Counted from the stretch's first letter, positions 8,209 through 16,691 are shown. The stretch: DNA of 64,000 nt from Paenibacillus woosongensis (GCF_009725165.1 NZ_WNZW01000001.1:434001-498000); one strand, 5' to 3'. Notes: a model not told the origin generated them from the sequence alone. Translations and numbers: made by a program.

Positions 8209-8222
8209 AACGTTATAATGTT
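8209..8222. promoter_or_regulatory. Probable GntR operator 2
   Basis: AACGTTATAATGTT is a 14-bp palindrome with one mismatched pair. It matches operator 1 at 13 of 14 positions and shares its orientation. Two sites 47 bp apart could allow cooperative or looping repression. Confidence 0.6.
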
Positions 8223-8681
8223 TATTTCAACAGATTCGTCAGCACCGGGCCCGACAAATCATTATCTGCTGCTAAACTACGATATGTCCCAAAAAATTAC
8301 GGACACAGAAGCAGCTATTACCCAAAATCTAACTCCAATTAAGCAAATTAGCTAAATTAGCGGAACGTGAGTCCTTTGGCACTGCATTTCGCCTCTTTTG
8401 CCGAAAATAACGGAACCACGGTCCGTTCGCTTAACAGTACACTTCCCAAAGCTCCTACTAGAGTCAGCTATTGTCTACAGATCTATTCAACCTCTATCTG
8501 CAATTCTTCCATCAGCTAACCTACTAATATGCTCATGCTTCTATCCATAACTTACCTCCCCCTTTTTGCCTGAATGCATGCTAGAATGGGGTTGCACAAA
8601 ATTACAAAATTGTAACTATTGTCGGATCAGTCTATCTATCATGTTTTCAAGACTAATAGAATGATTTGGAGGAATAACGTT
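8223..8681. other. Non-coding stretch between the dga-like operon and the CAP gene
   Basis: About 460 bases without a convincing reading frame. The only structured element is an inverted repeat TTACAA-AA-TTGTAA at 8602-8615, about 70 nt upstream of the CAP-domain start, which may be an operator. A TTGCAC at 8592-8597 is a possible -35, but no matching -10 stands out. Confidence 0.5.
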
Positions 8682-9515
8682 ATGAAAAATAAGCACTTTA
8701 AAACATTGGTAACAACAAGCATGGCCACGGCCGTACTCGCTGCAGGACTTGTTCTGCCGCAAGGAGCAAAGGCAGAAGCCGCTTCAACTCCTAGCGTAGA
8801 TTGCAATCAACAATATCAACAAATTCAACAAATCTTGTCAAAATGGAACTGGAATGGCTCTTTGGACGATCTGAAATGGGTGATTCCTAATTGGCCGACT
8901 GTAGGAACAGAGCAGCCGCAGAAGGAAACACCAGCTATACCAACACCGTCTGTACCTGATCAGAAACCGGCCACGCCATCCGCGCCTGTTCAAAAACCAA
9001 CAGCACCAAGCACAAAACCGACGGCGCCTAGCCAGAAGCCTTCAACCGGTTCTGATGCTAATGCCGGCAATGGAACGACAACTAAACCTACGGCGCCAAC
9101 AGCGCCTAGCAAGGACAACAATGCGAACGCTGGTCAATCAGACGCCTCTTCTTTTGCCGCACAAGTCGTTGATCTGGTTAACCAGGAACGCGCCAAAGCA
9201 GGCCTAAAGCCGCTGACGACGCAAGCCGATTTGACTAAAGTAGCTGCCGCAAAAGCAGCCGATATGCGCCAAAATGGATATTTTGACCACCAGTCGCCAA
9301 CCTATGGTTCTCCGTTCGATATGATGAAGCAGTTTGGAGTTTCCTATAGTTATGCCGGTGAAAATATCGCCAAAGGCCAGCGCACGCCTGCTGAAGTCAT
9401 GAATGCCTGGATGAACAGCGAAGGCCATCGCCAAAATATTATGAACCCTAACTTTACGGCCATCGGCGTAGCTTATGACAACGGCTACTGGGTTCAAGAG
9501 TTCATCGGAAAATAA
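8682..9515 (+). CDS. Secreted CAP/SCP-domain protein (YkwD-like)
   Basis: A 277-residue secreted protein. Residues 1-33 form a signal peptide ending near QGAKAEA-AS. Residues about 75-140 are a Pro/Thr/Ala-rich linker with repeats of KPTAPS type. The C-terminal CAP domain (about 150-277) shows VVDLVNQERAKAGL, the metal-type H of YFDHQSP, AGENIAKG, and GHRQNIMNPNF. The related Bacillus YkwD and spore YkvP-type proteins act outside the cell; the role here is unknown. The start is ATG at 8682 with GGAGG 8 nt upstream; a longer upstream frame lacks an RBS. Monocistronic, with its own terminator. Confidence 0.88.
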   Translation: MKNKHFKTLVTTSMATAVLAAGLVLPQGAKAEAASTPSVDCNQQYQQIQQILSKWNWNGSLDDLKWVIPNWPTVGTEQPQKETPAIPTPSVPDQKPATPSAPVQKPTAPSTKPTAPSQKPSTGSDANAGNGTTTKPTAPTAPSKDNNANAGQSDASSFAAQVVDLVNQERAKAGLKPLTTQADLTKVAAAKAADMRQNGYFDHQSPTYGSPFDMMKQFGVSYSYAGENIAKGQRTPAEVMNAWMNSEGHRQNIMNPNFTAIGVAYDNGYWVQEFIGK

Positions 9516-9543
9516 GAGATATTTACTTGTATTCATCCCTAAA

Positions 9544-9576
9544 CCTTGGTGCCAGACTAGGCATCAAGGTTTTTTC
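9544..9576 (+). terminator. Terminator of the CAP-domain gene
   Basis: The stem CCTTGGTGCC / GGCATCAAGG (one G-T pair) has a 6-nt loop and is followed by TTTTTTC. The 227 bases from here to 9803 hold nothing recognisable. Confidence 0.9.
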
Positions 9577-9803
9577 TTGTTACCGACACAATGAATCTTC
9601 TTGAATAACGAGCGCTCATTAGAAACGCGATAGTAAATATGTATGTTCCATAACGGGAGACTGGAAATGGCTCATCCCTCAGTATCCCCAGCGTAAACGG
9701 AAATTTATCATTCAAAATATGACCATTAAAGGTGAAAACAGCAAACCAGGCATTCAAATCCCTGTAGATCAAGAGATATGAATGCCTTTTTTACCGAATC
9801 AGC

Positions 9804-10130
9804 CTATTCTTGTTTCAAGCCTTCCTTCACGGCTTTCACTTCATACATATTGACGGTCGTGCTTATAATGTAGTCCGGCGCCGGTTTCCCTTTATTCTGC
9901 CGATGCCCTTGAATGTGAACATCGCTTTTCTCCCAGTTTTTCCAGTCCTCAACCGATCTCCAGCGGATCATAATAACGACCTCTTCGTGTTCTTGTTTCT
10001 TTCGGTTAACCATAACGGTTTTGTCGATAAAGCCCTCCATCGTATCTACCGGGCTATCTTTGGTAAACCGTTCAATGACGAGATCCACCTTATCTTTTTG
10101 CACAACGATCGTTCTTGTTTGAATTAACAT
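9804..10130 (-). CDS. ABM-superfamily protein resembling IsdG/HmoA heme monooxygenases
   Basis: A 108-residue ferredoxin-like ABM-fold protein. VIERFTKDSPVDTMEGF and WRSVEDWKNWEKSDVHIQGHRQ line up well with IsdG-type heme-degrading monooxygenases, including the conserved Trp (NWEKSDV) and the proximal His (GHRQ). The N-terminal catalytic Asn of that family (TNT-type motif) appears as Arg6 in TRT, so heme degradation activity is uncertain. ATG at 10130; AAAGGAGGAAATGTC upstream is a good RBS. It stands alone, with no iron-uptake genes nearby and no visible Fur box. Confidence 0.7.
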   Translation of the reverse strand: MLIQTRTIVVQKDKVDLVIERFTKDSPVDTMEGFIDKTVMVNRKKQEHEEVVIMIRWRSVEDWKNWEKSDVHIQGHRQNKGKPAPDYIISTTVNMYEVKAVKEGLKQE

Positions 10131-10196
10131 GACATTTCCTCCTTTATGATTCTATTTTAAAAAATGAAGGCCTTGCGAATGACAATACAACTCTTC

Positions 10197-10432
10197 CTAA
10201 TAACCCCGGGCCGAGAGCAGTTCAGTATGCGTCCCTTCCTCGACGATCATACCATGACGCATGACGATAATCCGGTCAGCGATGTGCAATAACAAGCGTC
10301 GTCCATCCCTCGGATACGACTTGCAGCGCCTGCTGGATAAGCAGCTCGGTCTGGGAGTCCAGGTTGGCGGTCGCCTCGTCCAGAATCAAAATTTGCGGAC
10401 GGAAACGGGCGAAGAACGGTACTAGCGACCGC
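10197..10432 (-). pseudogene. Decayed ABC-exporter ATPase fragment
   Basis: The minus strand encodes, in one frame, an [19 protein letters not shown] stretch (Walker B, D-loop) and [15 protein letters not shown] (H-loop), then TGA. A second frame continues with DRIIVMRHGMIVEEGTHTE and ends ARGY-stop. The usual LSTI-x-x-A segment between the H-loop and DRI is missing, so a small out-of-frame deletion broke the gene; Walker A, signature motif and the C-terminal residues are also gone. It directly follows padR, where PadR-controlled ABC exporters usually sit. Bases 10433-10572 hold no intact gene. Confidence 0.8.
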
Positions 10433-10572
10433 ATGCGTAAACGATGCAAGATAAATGCACCAGGATTGCTTAAAAAACGGCCTCAATACGCTGTTAGCAC
10501 TCAATGAATATCACGCCCTGTATTTCCAGAGCCAACTGCTCTTCTTTAGTTTGTCTGGACACAGGATCAGGC

Positions 10573-11286
10573 TTATTCACCGTCCCGGTCATCGGCCGTA
10601 AACGGGCCATTTGGGGGTGGAGGCGGCACATTTCCGCCCTTGTTAGCGCCCTGAAAAGCCGCCAGGTTTTCTGACAAGCTGACCCTCAGCTTGGACATGA
10701 TTTCTTGAAACTCCTGCGCTTGCTTGGAGCCGGGATCCACCTTTGCTGCTTCCGACGCCCTGGCCATCAAATGAACAACCTCGGACCAGTCCTTCATCAG
10801 ACCGCGCAGTAGATGCTTGCCATGCCCTCCGCCATGGGGCCGATGCCATCCAGCATGCTCCCAAGGGTTCTCCGGCCGTTCCGCCTGTCCCTCTCTTTGT
10901 TCGCGAAGATAGGCTAGTCCTTCATCCGTGATATGGTACAGTTTCTTGCCGTCCTTTTCGGTCGAGCCTATAAGCTGCATATCTTCAAGCCACTGCAAAT
11001 TCGGATATACGGAGCCCGGGCTTGGCGAATACAGGCCGCCCGTTTTCTCTTCCATCGTCTTAATCAACTGGTATCCGTGCATCGGTTCCAACGCCAGCAG
11101 CTCAAGGAGAGCAAACTTGAACTTCCCCCGCTCAAAAAAACGTTTGCCTTCTCCCCGCCCACCAAAGCCTCCTCGTCCGCCACCGTGGCGATGCCTTACA
11201 AATATATCCTGGTAAACCCCTTCCTTGGAATGTCCTCTACGCTCGGGCTGTTTAGCCCGCCAAGCACCGTACTCGTGAATCCTCAT
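10573..11286 (-). CDS. PadR-family transcriptional regulator
   Basis: A 237-residue regulator. An N-terminal Gly/Arg/His-rich extension (residues about 25-50) precedes the PadR winged helix (FALLELLALEPMHGYQLIKTM, PSPGSVYPNLQWLED, KLYHITDEGLAYL). The C-terminal part is helical (dimerisation) and ends in a Pro-rich tail. ATG at 11286 is chosen because GAGGGGTGA lies about 7 nt upstream; an ATG six codons earlier overlaps the RBS. The gene has its own promoter inside a large inverted repeat, so it is probably autorepressed. The adjacent ABC exporter remnant may be its lost target; the MFS gene upstream is transcribed in the same direction and separately terminated. Confidence 0.9.
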   Translation of the reverse strand: MRIHEYGAWRAKQPERRGHSKEGVYQDIFVRHRHGGGRGGFGGRGEGKRFFERGKFKFALLELLALEPMHGYQLIKTMEEKTGGLYSPSPGSVYPNLQWLEDMQLIGSTEKDGKKLYHITDEGLAYLREQREGQAERPENPWEHAGWHRPHGGGHGKHLLRGLMKDWSEVVHLMARASEAAKVDPGSKQAQEFQEIMSKLRVSLSENLAAFQGANKGGNVPPPPPNGPFTADDRDGE

Positions 11287-11302
11287 CCAATATTCACCCC
11301 TC

Positions 11303-11347
11303 AATACGATATATCGTTATATTATAGCGATATATCGTATTGGTCAA
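11303..11347 (-). promoter_or_regulatory. padR promoter inside a 14-bp inverted repeat (PadR operator)
   Basis: Perfect arms AATACGATATATCG (11303-11316) and CGATATATCGTATT (11328-11341) are separated by 11 bp; each arm also carries the self-palindrome CGATATATCG, with centres 21 bp (two helical turns) apart. On the minus strand TTGACC (11347-11342) and TAATAT (11324-11319) are 17 bp apart and form a sigma-A promoter embedded in the repeat. Tandem palindromes of this kind fit two PadR dimers shutting off transcription. Confidence 0.7.
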
Positions 11348-11390
11348 TAGTTTTTCGAAAAATAATGACATGTTCTGGAAAGCAAAAGAA

Positions 11391-11418
11391 CCGGAGGCTT
11401 TGGCGATCCAAAGCCTCC
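11391..11418 (-). terminator. Terminator of the MFS gene
   Basis: The minus-strand stem GGAGGCTTTGG / CCAAAGCCTCC (11 bp, 4-nt loop) is followed by GGTTCTTTT. It separates the MFS transcript from padR. Confidence 0.8.
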
Positions 11419-11468
11419 AGTTGACTGAGCTTGCACGCATGCAGCGGTACACGTACAACAACGCTGGG

Positions 11469-12650
11469 TCAATTCGGTTCAGACGGAAGAGCGGTGTCTT
11501 TCTGCGAATGCAGCCCCTTATTTTTCAACAAATGTTTTACAAAGAAAATGAACAGCAGCAGAGAGAATGCGACCGAAGCCGCGCTAACCGTAAACAATAC
11601 CTGGTAGCTGGTATGCTGGGAGACCCAGCCTAGCACGATTGCGCCCAGCCCGATGCCCAGGTCAGTAGCCGTCAATAACGACGCATTGGCCCCCCCTCTC
11701 CGTTCGGGATGGGCCAGACGAATCGTTGCGGCTTGAAGTGTGGGCTGCGCAGAGCCAAAACCGATACCGTACAGAACAGCGGAGGCAAGCATGCCGAATA
11801 GCCCGGTTGAGAAGCTGAGGACGATCAATGCCAGCATCGTAATTATAAGAGACGGGATAATGACAAACGCTTCGCCATATCGGTCCGATAGTTTTCCCGC
11901 GATAGGACGAAATAAAAACAGCGTTGCCGCATACACCAGAAAGAATGTGCCAGAGTTAACGTTGACTGAGCTGGCAAGCAGCGGAACAAAGGTCGTGATG
12001 CCCCCATAAGCAATCGTCAGGAAAAAGACGGCAGCCGTGACAGGGAAAACGGATTTCTCGAAAAGCTCGATCCTTGCAGTTCTCTTAAGCGGCTGATACG
12101 GGATTTTCGCGCCAAATGTAAGGAGCAGCGCTACGACGGAGAAAACCGCGGCGGATAGAAACAAAGCGCTGTATGAGAGATGTTGTATAATCCAGATGCC
12201 GAAAATTGGACCGACCGCCATTGCCAGGGTCGTAGCCGTTCCAAACCATCCCATGCCTTCCCCGCGGCGTGTAGAGGGAATCATATCCGTAGCAGCCGTA
12301 AAGAGGGCCGTTGTAGACACGGCCCAACTCATCCCATGCGCGATGCGGATCCATATCAAAACGGCAATGCCGCCGGCCCAGTCGTACATATATATCGCCA
12401 AGGCAAAGAGAATCAATCCCCAAACGATAAAAGGACGCCTGCCGAACCGATCAAGCAGCACGCCGACAACCGGGCGGAAAATGACGGCAGACAACATAAA
12501 CGCCCCTGTCACCATGCCAACCTGCGCTTCATTGCCGCCCAATTTTTTGATGAACAGCGGCAGTGTTGGAAGCAGCAAATAAAATCCAGTGAACAGCAGC
12601 AGCGTTCCTGCCGTCATAAGAATAAACGACTTTGTCCAAAGGCGCTCCAC
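11469..12650 (-). CDS. MFS transporter (drug-efflux type)
   Basis: A 393-residue major facilitator with 12 predicted membrane helices. The cytoplasmic loop 2-3 motif GVLLDRFGRRPFIVWG and the second-half counterpart GKLSDRYGEAF are clear, and TM5 carries an antiporter-type G-x-x-x-G-P-x-x-G (AMAVGPIFGIWI). The substrate is unknown; proton-driven efflux is likely. GTG start at 12650 with GGGAGGGATGA upstream. It lies upstream of padR in the same direction but has its own terminator. The 288 bases from 12651 to 12938 between it and the next gene contain no recognisable gene. Confidence 0.85.
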   Translation of the reverse strand: MERLWTKSFILMTAGTLLLFTGFYLLLPTLPLFIKKLGGNEAQVGMVTGAFMLSAVIFRPVVGVLLDRFGRRPFIVWGLILFALAIYMYDWAGGIAVLIWIRIAHGMSWAVSTTALFTAATDMIPSTRRGEGMGWFGTATTLAMAVGPIFGIWIIQHLSYSALFLSAAVFSVVALLLTFGAKIPYQPLKRTARIELFEKSVFPVTAAVFFLTIAYGGITTFVPLLASSVNVNSGTFFLVYAATLFLFRPIAGKLSDRYGEAFVIIPSLIITMLALIVLSFSTGLFGMLASAVLYGIGFGSAQPTLQAATIRLAHPERRGGANASLLTATDLGIGLGAIVLGWVSQHTSYQVLFTVSAASVAFSLLLFIFFVKHLLKNKGLHSQKDTALPSEPN

Positions 12651-12938
12651 GCTTCATCCCTCCCTAGTAAAAACTATTCAGCCGGTACTCTCAGCATTCT
12701 ACTTTTTAAATACGGTCTACCCGTATCTTACAATTTTGATATCGAGACGGTCCAGCGTCATTTCATCTCGTTCATCCTCGTTTGGAGCTGATTCCGCTTG
12801 AATTGCGAGTGACTCATGAAATTAACCCGATGCACTCCTCAAAAAATCTTAAAATCAACGAACCTACTAGTTCATTGGAACAATCTTTTATCGTATTTCA
12901 GAATAAGCTAAATGTAATAAAAGAGAGGGGTGATAATT

Positions 12939-13727
12939 ATGCTACAAGTCACCCGGTATATTCAACCATTACCAGGCTGGAGCATGCCCCACCTAGTGCT
13001 TTGCAGTGACGGAAACTATTATGTGATTAAATTGTTATCCAATCCTCAGGGAGTCAGGGTTCTAGTCAACGAATTAATCTGCAGTCAATTAGCAAAAAGG
13101 ATGAACCTCCCTATTCCTGACGGCAAGGTCATTTTCATACCTGAAGGAGTAACTGGCTGTCCTTCCTCACAATCAGGTCCGCATTTCGGTAGCCTGTTCA
13201 TCCCCCATGGCATACTCCATCCGAGCGACCTTGACCTTGCTAGATGCACAAATATCAGTCAGGCCGCTGATATGATTTTGTTTGATTACTGGGATAATAA
13301 TGATCGGCATATTTGGACGCAGGATAAGCAAAATTTAATCATCGCAGGAGGGCCTGAGCCGAAGTTATGGATGATCGATCAGGCCAATGTGTTTAACGGA
13401 CCCCATTGGAGCGCTGAAACTCTACTAAATAAAATGAACAATTACAAGGCTTTTTGGGGAACGCTTTATCAACGCTTCGTCCCTTTTATTGATGGTACCC
13501 ACCCTTTTCGCGAATCGCTAGCCAAGCTGCATTCCTTAACAAGGAACGATTTGTTTCATGCGGCCAGCAATATCCCAGTGGAGTGGGGCGTATCCGAACA
13601 GGATGTAATTACCTTGGTAAATTATATGGAGCAGCGGCGAAATGCTATGAATTCCTTAATTCGATCCATAATATATAATTTCCCTATCTGGTATAAACAT
13701 TACAAATATCATGGGGGGACAATATGA
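12939..13727 (+). CDS. HipA-like kinase-fold protein
   Basis: A 262-residue protein with features of the HipA-like kinase family: a conserved lysine in YYVIKLLSN (Lys31), an ELICSQLAK helix, and a catalytic segment FDYWDNNDRH with candidate catalytic Asp122, followed by N132 and the metal-binding IDQA (Asp147). This matches HipA-type and PI-kinase-like folds rather than canonical Hanks kinases. The start is ATG at 12939 behind GAGGGGTGAT. The stop overlaps the next start (ATGA), and the partner gene also encodes a kinase-like protein. The phosphorylated target is unknown, and a HipB-type antitoxin is absent. Confidence 0.75.
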   Translation: MLQVTRYIQPLPGWSMPHLVLCSDGNYYVIKLLSNPQGVRVLVNELICSQLAKRMNLPIPDGKVIFIPEGVTGCPSSQSGPHFGSLFIPHGILHPSDLDLARCTNISQAADMILFDYWDNNDRHIWTQDKQNLIIAGGPEPKLWMIDQANVFNGPHWSAETLLNKMNNYKAFWGTLYQRFVPFIDGTHPFRESLAKLHSLTRNDLFHAASNIPVEWGVSEQDVITLVNYMEQRRNAMNSLIRSIIYNFPIWYKHYKYHGGTI

Positions 13728-14320
13728 ATAACTATGATAGGATTACTGTTTTTCCAGGTACTCATATGCCAGGTGTCCCATATCAAATTGGCTATCATAA
13801 CCCGACTGAGTTTCCTTATATTGGTGCAGGTGCTCAAGGAGCAGTATTTCGAATTTCTGCCCACCAATGCGTTAAAATTTTTGTGAATGAATCAGATGCG
13901 GAGACCGAAGCCAAGGCTCTTCTTGCGGCTGCTTCCGCTTCTTTTATTCCGCTGGTCTATGAGGTCGGCAGGAATTACATCGTGATGGAATATATCAGCG
14001 GGCCTGGGTTAAAAGCATTTCTCTCCAGCAGAGTTGACTTTCCAGACTTTATCGCCGAACAGTTAGTATTGGTAATCAAGGAGATGAAACGGGTAGGGTT
14101 CACTCGTGTCGATACCGCATTGCGGCACGTCTATGTGACTCCTGAAAATATACTAAAGGTCATCGATCATGTGAATTCATATCGAACAGTGCAACCGTAT
14201 CCTCAACGTATGCTGAAAAGCCTACTCAACATCGGCCGCCTGCAGCCTTTCCTCGCGTACGTTAGTCACCATCATCCAGAGCTTTATTCCGAATGGAGTC
14301 ATGCGCAAATCATCCCATAA
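13724..14320 (+). CDS. Ser/Thr-kinase-like protein (minimal eukaryotic-type kinase)
   Basis: A 198-residue, compact protein-kinase fold. Glycine loop IGAGAQGAVF (34-42), lysine 51 in CVKIF, hinge VMEYISGPGL, a catalytic-loop region RVDTALRHVYV with candidate Asp130, and the metal-type IDHV (Asp148). It resembles small bacterial kinases such as YrzF, with a shortened C-lobe. Translation is coupled to the HipA-like gene by a 4-nt overlap. Two different kinase folds produced together suggest a cascade or a shared substrate; this is inference. Soluble, with no membrane segment or PASTA repeats. Confidence 0.75.
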   Translation: MNNYDRITVFPGTHMPGVPYQIGYHNPTEFPYIGAGAQGAVFRISAHQCVKIFVNESDAETEAKALLAAASASFIPLVYEVGRNYIVMEYISGPGLKAFLSSRVDFPDFIAEQLVLVIKEMKRVGFTRVDTALRHVYVTPENILKVIDHVNSYRTVQPYPQRMLKSLLNIGRLQPFLAYVSHHHPELYSEWSHAQIIP

Positions 14321-14340
14321 GATGGTTATTGGTTAAAATA

Positions 14341-14380
14341 AGAGATTTTAGCTCATTCGAACATGAACTAAAATCTCTTT
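14341..14380 (+). terminator. Terminator of the kinase pair, probably bidirectional
   Basis: The stem AGAGATTTTAG / CTAAAATCTCT (11 bp) ends in TTT on the plus strand. The minus strand is followed by TATTTT, so it may also stop the convergent glycosyltransferase operon. Confidence 0.8.
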
Positions 14381-14468
14381 ACATTTTCAATACCCGCTTC
14401 AAAAAAACAAAGCAGCTCTCCGCAAATTTACGAAGGTTCGTTGTTCTTCAGAAATCCATCCTACTCTA

Positions 14469-16262
14469 TCAATTCCTCGCCTCAGGCAGCGGCAAGAACA
14501 GAAACGTAAACGGCAAGTTGCTGCCTGCGGCCGGGGTAATCCACAGCTCTACTTTTTCTTCTTGGTCACCCGTTCGATAGAGGACACTGGTGCTGTCCTT
14601 GGTAGATCCAATATGCTTAATATGAATGACATCGTTATTCACTCTCGCCGCACCGGAATAAAGACCGCCGCGCGGGTTGAAGGTGATCAGCGTATTAGGC
14701 GCGACACGATTGAGAACGATATAATAGAGGACTCCGTAATTGCCGGAGTTCGTGGCTTCGGTGAGCTTGATACCATCGATGCCTTTTTGAAAAGGATCGG
14801 TGGTATTGTCGGTTAGCGGCAGCCGCTCCGGCTTCGTACCTACCAGCCCGTTATACTCAAATACGCGGGCCGAATCCTGGAAAGTACCTCGAATGATCGA
14901 TTCCTTCGGATCAAGGTAAGGCAGCGCAGCAATCATCTCCAAGGGATCGTGGTTTGCCTTGACGATCAGCACGGTATATTGAATAGGGCCATCGCTCACA
15001 AGATCGCCATTCAGGGTAACGACATCGCCGTTTGGCACGGCGGCTGCGCTGAGTTCGGTAAATATCAATTTCTTCTCTCCCGGCACCAATGTCATGCTCC
15101 TGCCGGCACTGCCGCTAATCATCGATTCGAAATATCTTGCCGCAGCCAACCTTCCCGCCACTTCGGGATGAATGCTTGGGCCGGCGAAGCCCAGACCGCC
15201 TATTTTGACACTCGCAGGAGCTTCGCCTTGGTTCTCGGCAACGACATAAAATTTCGCCTTTTCACCCAGGTCGTTTTTATGGTGAATCATAAATAGCGTA
15301 GTCCCTTCGATCGTGTCTTGATATAGGATGCCCTCATAATTTACAGTCTCGGGGCCGCTAGCCCGAAATAAGGTATACGGCTCTGTCCGATAGGTATAGG
15401 GTAAGGCATCAAAGGACAGCACGGAGCCTCCCGCAATTTCAAAATTACTGCCCACAGGCGTGAATAAACGATCAAACTCTTCTTTCGTATAGAGCAGCTC
15501 TGAAGTAATCTCAATCTGCTGCTTGTAGGTAGAGGACAAGCCATGCTTGTCGGTCACTTGCAGAGTCACCTCGACAATGCCAGGCTGGAAGAAGGCAGGC
15601 TCATTATTGTCCCATTTACGCTCCACGATAGCATCCTCATCATCTGTGCTCTGATCGTCATAGCGAATGAATTCCCCTATGCGATATTTATGTTTATCCG
15701 TTGCAAATAAGGCAACCGGAGGTTCATTGCGCTGTGGCTCAGGTTCCGGATCAGTTGTAGTACCGGCGGGGAACTCCAGGACGGCTTGGCTTCCCTCCAA
15801 TGTAATTTTGAGGCCGTAAGCAGCGGATAAGGATCGCAGCGGAAGCATGAGAACCCCATCATCCATATATGGCGTGCCATTCATCGGATATGATGCGCCG
15901 TTTAGAATATACGTATTTCGATTTGCTTTGAATCTTGCTCCAAATACTTCGCCGCCGCTAACCAGCGCTTCATTCGTATTTGCGTCATACTCAACTTTGT
16001 AGCCCAAGCGATCCGTTATCGAACGCAAACTGACGTAAGTTATGCCTTGCTTCACTGTTGCTTCGCGAATGGCAGTATATTCTAAGCCGTTTTGCTCCAT
16101 TTTGCGGCTATTTAGATATAGGACCAGTCGATTTGTGAATCCATCCAGCTGCACTTGCTTGTCCTGCACCTCATTCGCGGACTCCGCATACGCAGGCATA
16201 ACAATTGCCGCTTGCGAGGCGGCAATGCATACAGCTAGAATTACTTTCTTAATCTTCATCAT
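14469..16262 (-). CDS. Secreted copper-amine-oxidase N-terminal domain protein with PKD-like domain
   Basis: A 597-residue exported protein. Signal peptide at residues 1-27 (ends VMPAYA). A Cu-amine-oxidase-N-type stalk domain spans roughly residues 35-160 (YVSLRSITDRLGYKVEYD, LMLPLRSLSAAYGL). A short acidic/Pro linker leads to a PKD-like beta domain (about 190-260, PPVALFATDKHKYRIGE). The remaining ~330 residues are an unrecognised beta-rich region. No oxidase catalytic domain is present. Start: AAAAGGAG precedes two adjacent ATGs. It is the last gene after GT39, GT2 and DUF2304, so it may be a cell-surface substrate of that glycosylation system; this is inference. Confidence 0.75.
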   Translation of the reverse strand: MMKIKKVILAVCIAASQAAIVMPAYAESANEVQDKQVQLDGFTNRLVLYLNSRKMEQNGLEYTAIREATVKQGITYVSLRSITDRLGYKVEYDANTNEALVSGGEVFGARFKANRNTYILNGASYPMNGTPYMDDGVLMLPLRSLSAAYGLKITLEGSQAVLEFPAGTTTDPEPEPQRNEPPVALFATDKHKYRIGEFIRYDDQSTDDEDAIVERKWDNNEPAFFQPGIVEVTLQVTDKHGLSSTYKQQIEITSELLYTKEEFDRLFTPVGSNFEIAGGSVLSFDALPYTYRTEPYTLFRASGPETVNYEGILYQDTIEGTTLFMIHHKNDLGEKAKFYVVAENQGEAPASVKIGGLGFAGPSIHPEVAGRLAAARYFESMISGSAGRSMTLVPGEKKLIFTELSAAAVPNGDVVTLNGDLVSDGPIQYTVLIVKANHDPLEMIAALPYLDPKESIIRGTFQDSARVFEYNGLVGTKPERLPLTDNTTDPFQKGIDGIKLTEATNSGNYGVLYYIVLNRVAPNTLITFNPRGGLYSGAARVNNDVIHIKHIGSTKDSTSVLYRTGDQEEKVELWITPAAGSNLPFTFLFLPLPEARN

Positions 16263-16310
16263 AATCCTAAAACTCCTTTTCAATGTTCAATCAATCATTC
16301 CATGCTGACC

Positions 16311-16691
16311 TCAGGTTCCCTCCTCCTTCCCGGACTGCCCGTTCTGCTTCATCAAGGCATGGATTTTACGCTCATGCAGGGCAAGGGTCTGGATCAATTC
16401 CACATTGCGCTGGGCAAGTGAGGATACGGCCATCGTAAGGTGAAGCAGAATAAATAAAATCCCTACCACACTAAGCAGATAAAGCAGCGATGGGGCATAC
16501 TCAATGCGGATCCGTCTGGCCACATCGTCCAAGACGGATGGAAATAAGGTCAGAACCATCATCATGACGCTGAGTGTCAGCCAGAGCAATGCGTACTGCT
16601 CCTTCAGTTTTTGATTGCGGATAAGATAAAGAATCGTCGCGGCGAAGCTGAGGCTGATGAAGAAGCTGAACAAATAGATATCAGGTTTCAT
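16311..16691 (-). CDS. DUF2304 membrane protein
   Basis: A 126-residue protein with three hydrophobic segments (about residues 5-20, 30-52 and 66-88) and a charged C-terminal helix. DUF2304 proteins are regularly encoded next to dolichol-phosphate-mannose-synthase-like GT2 enzymes and probably help membrane recruitment. Its ATG overlaps the GT2 gene by 11 nt, supporting a functional pair. Confidence 0.8.
   Translation of the reverse strand: MKPDIYLFSFFISLSFAATILYLIRNQKLKEQYALLWLTLSVMMMVLTLFPSVLDDVARRIRIEYAPSLLYLLSVVGILFILLHLTMAVSSLAQRNVELIQTLALHERKIHALMKQNGQSGKEEGT

Noticed and set aside
9557-9772. A 71-codon minus-strand frame after the CAP gene
   Set aside because: It overlaps the terminator, lacks a ribosome binding site and shows no domain.
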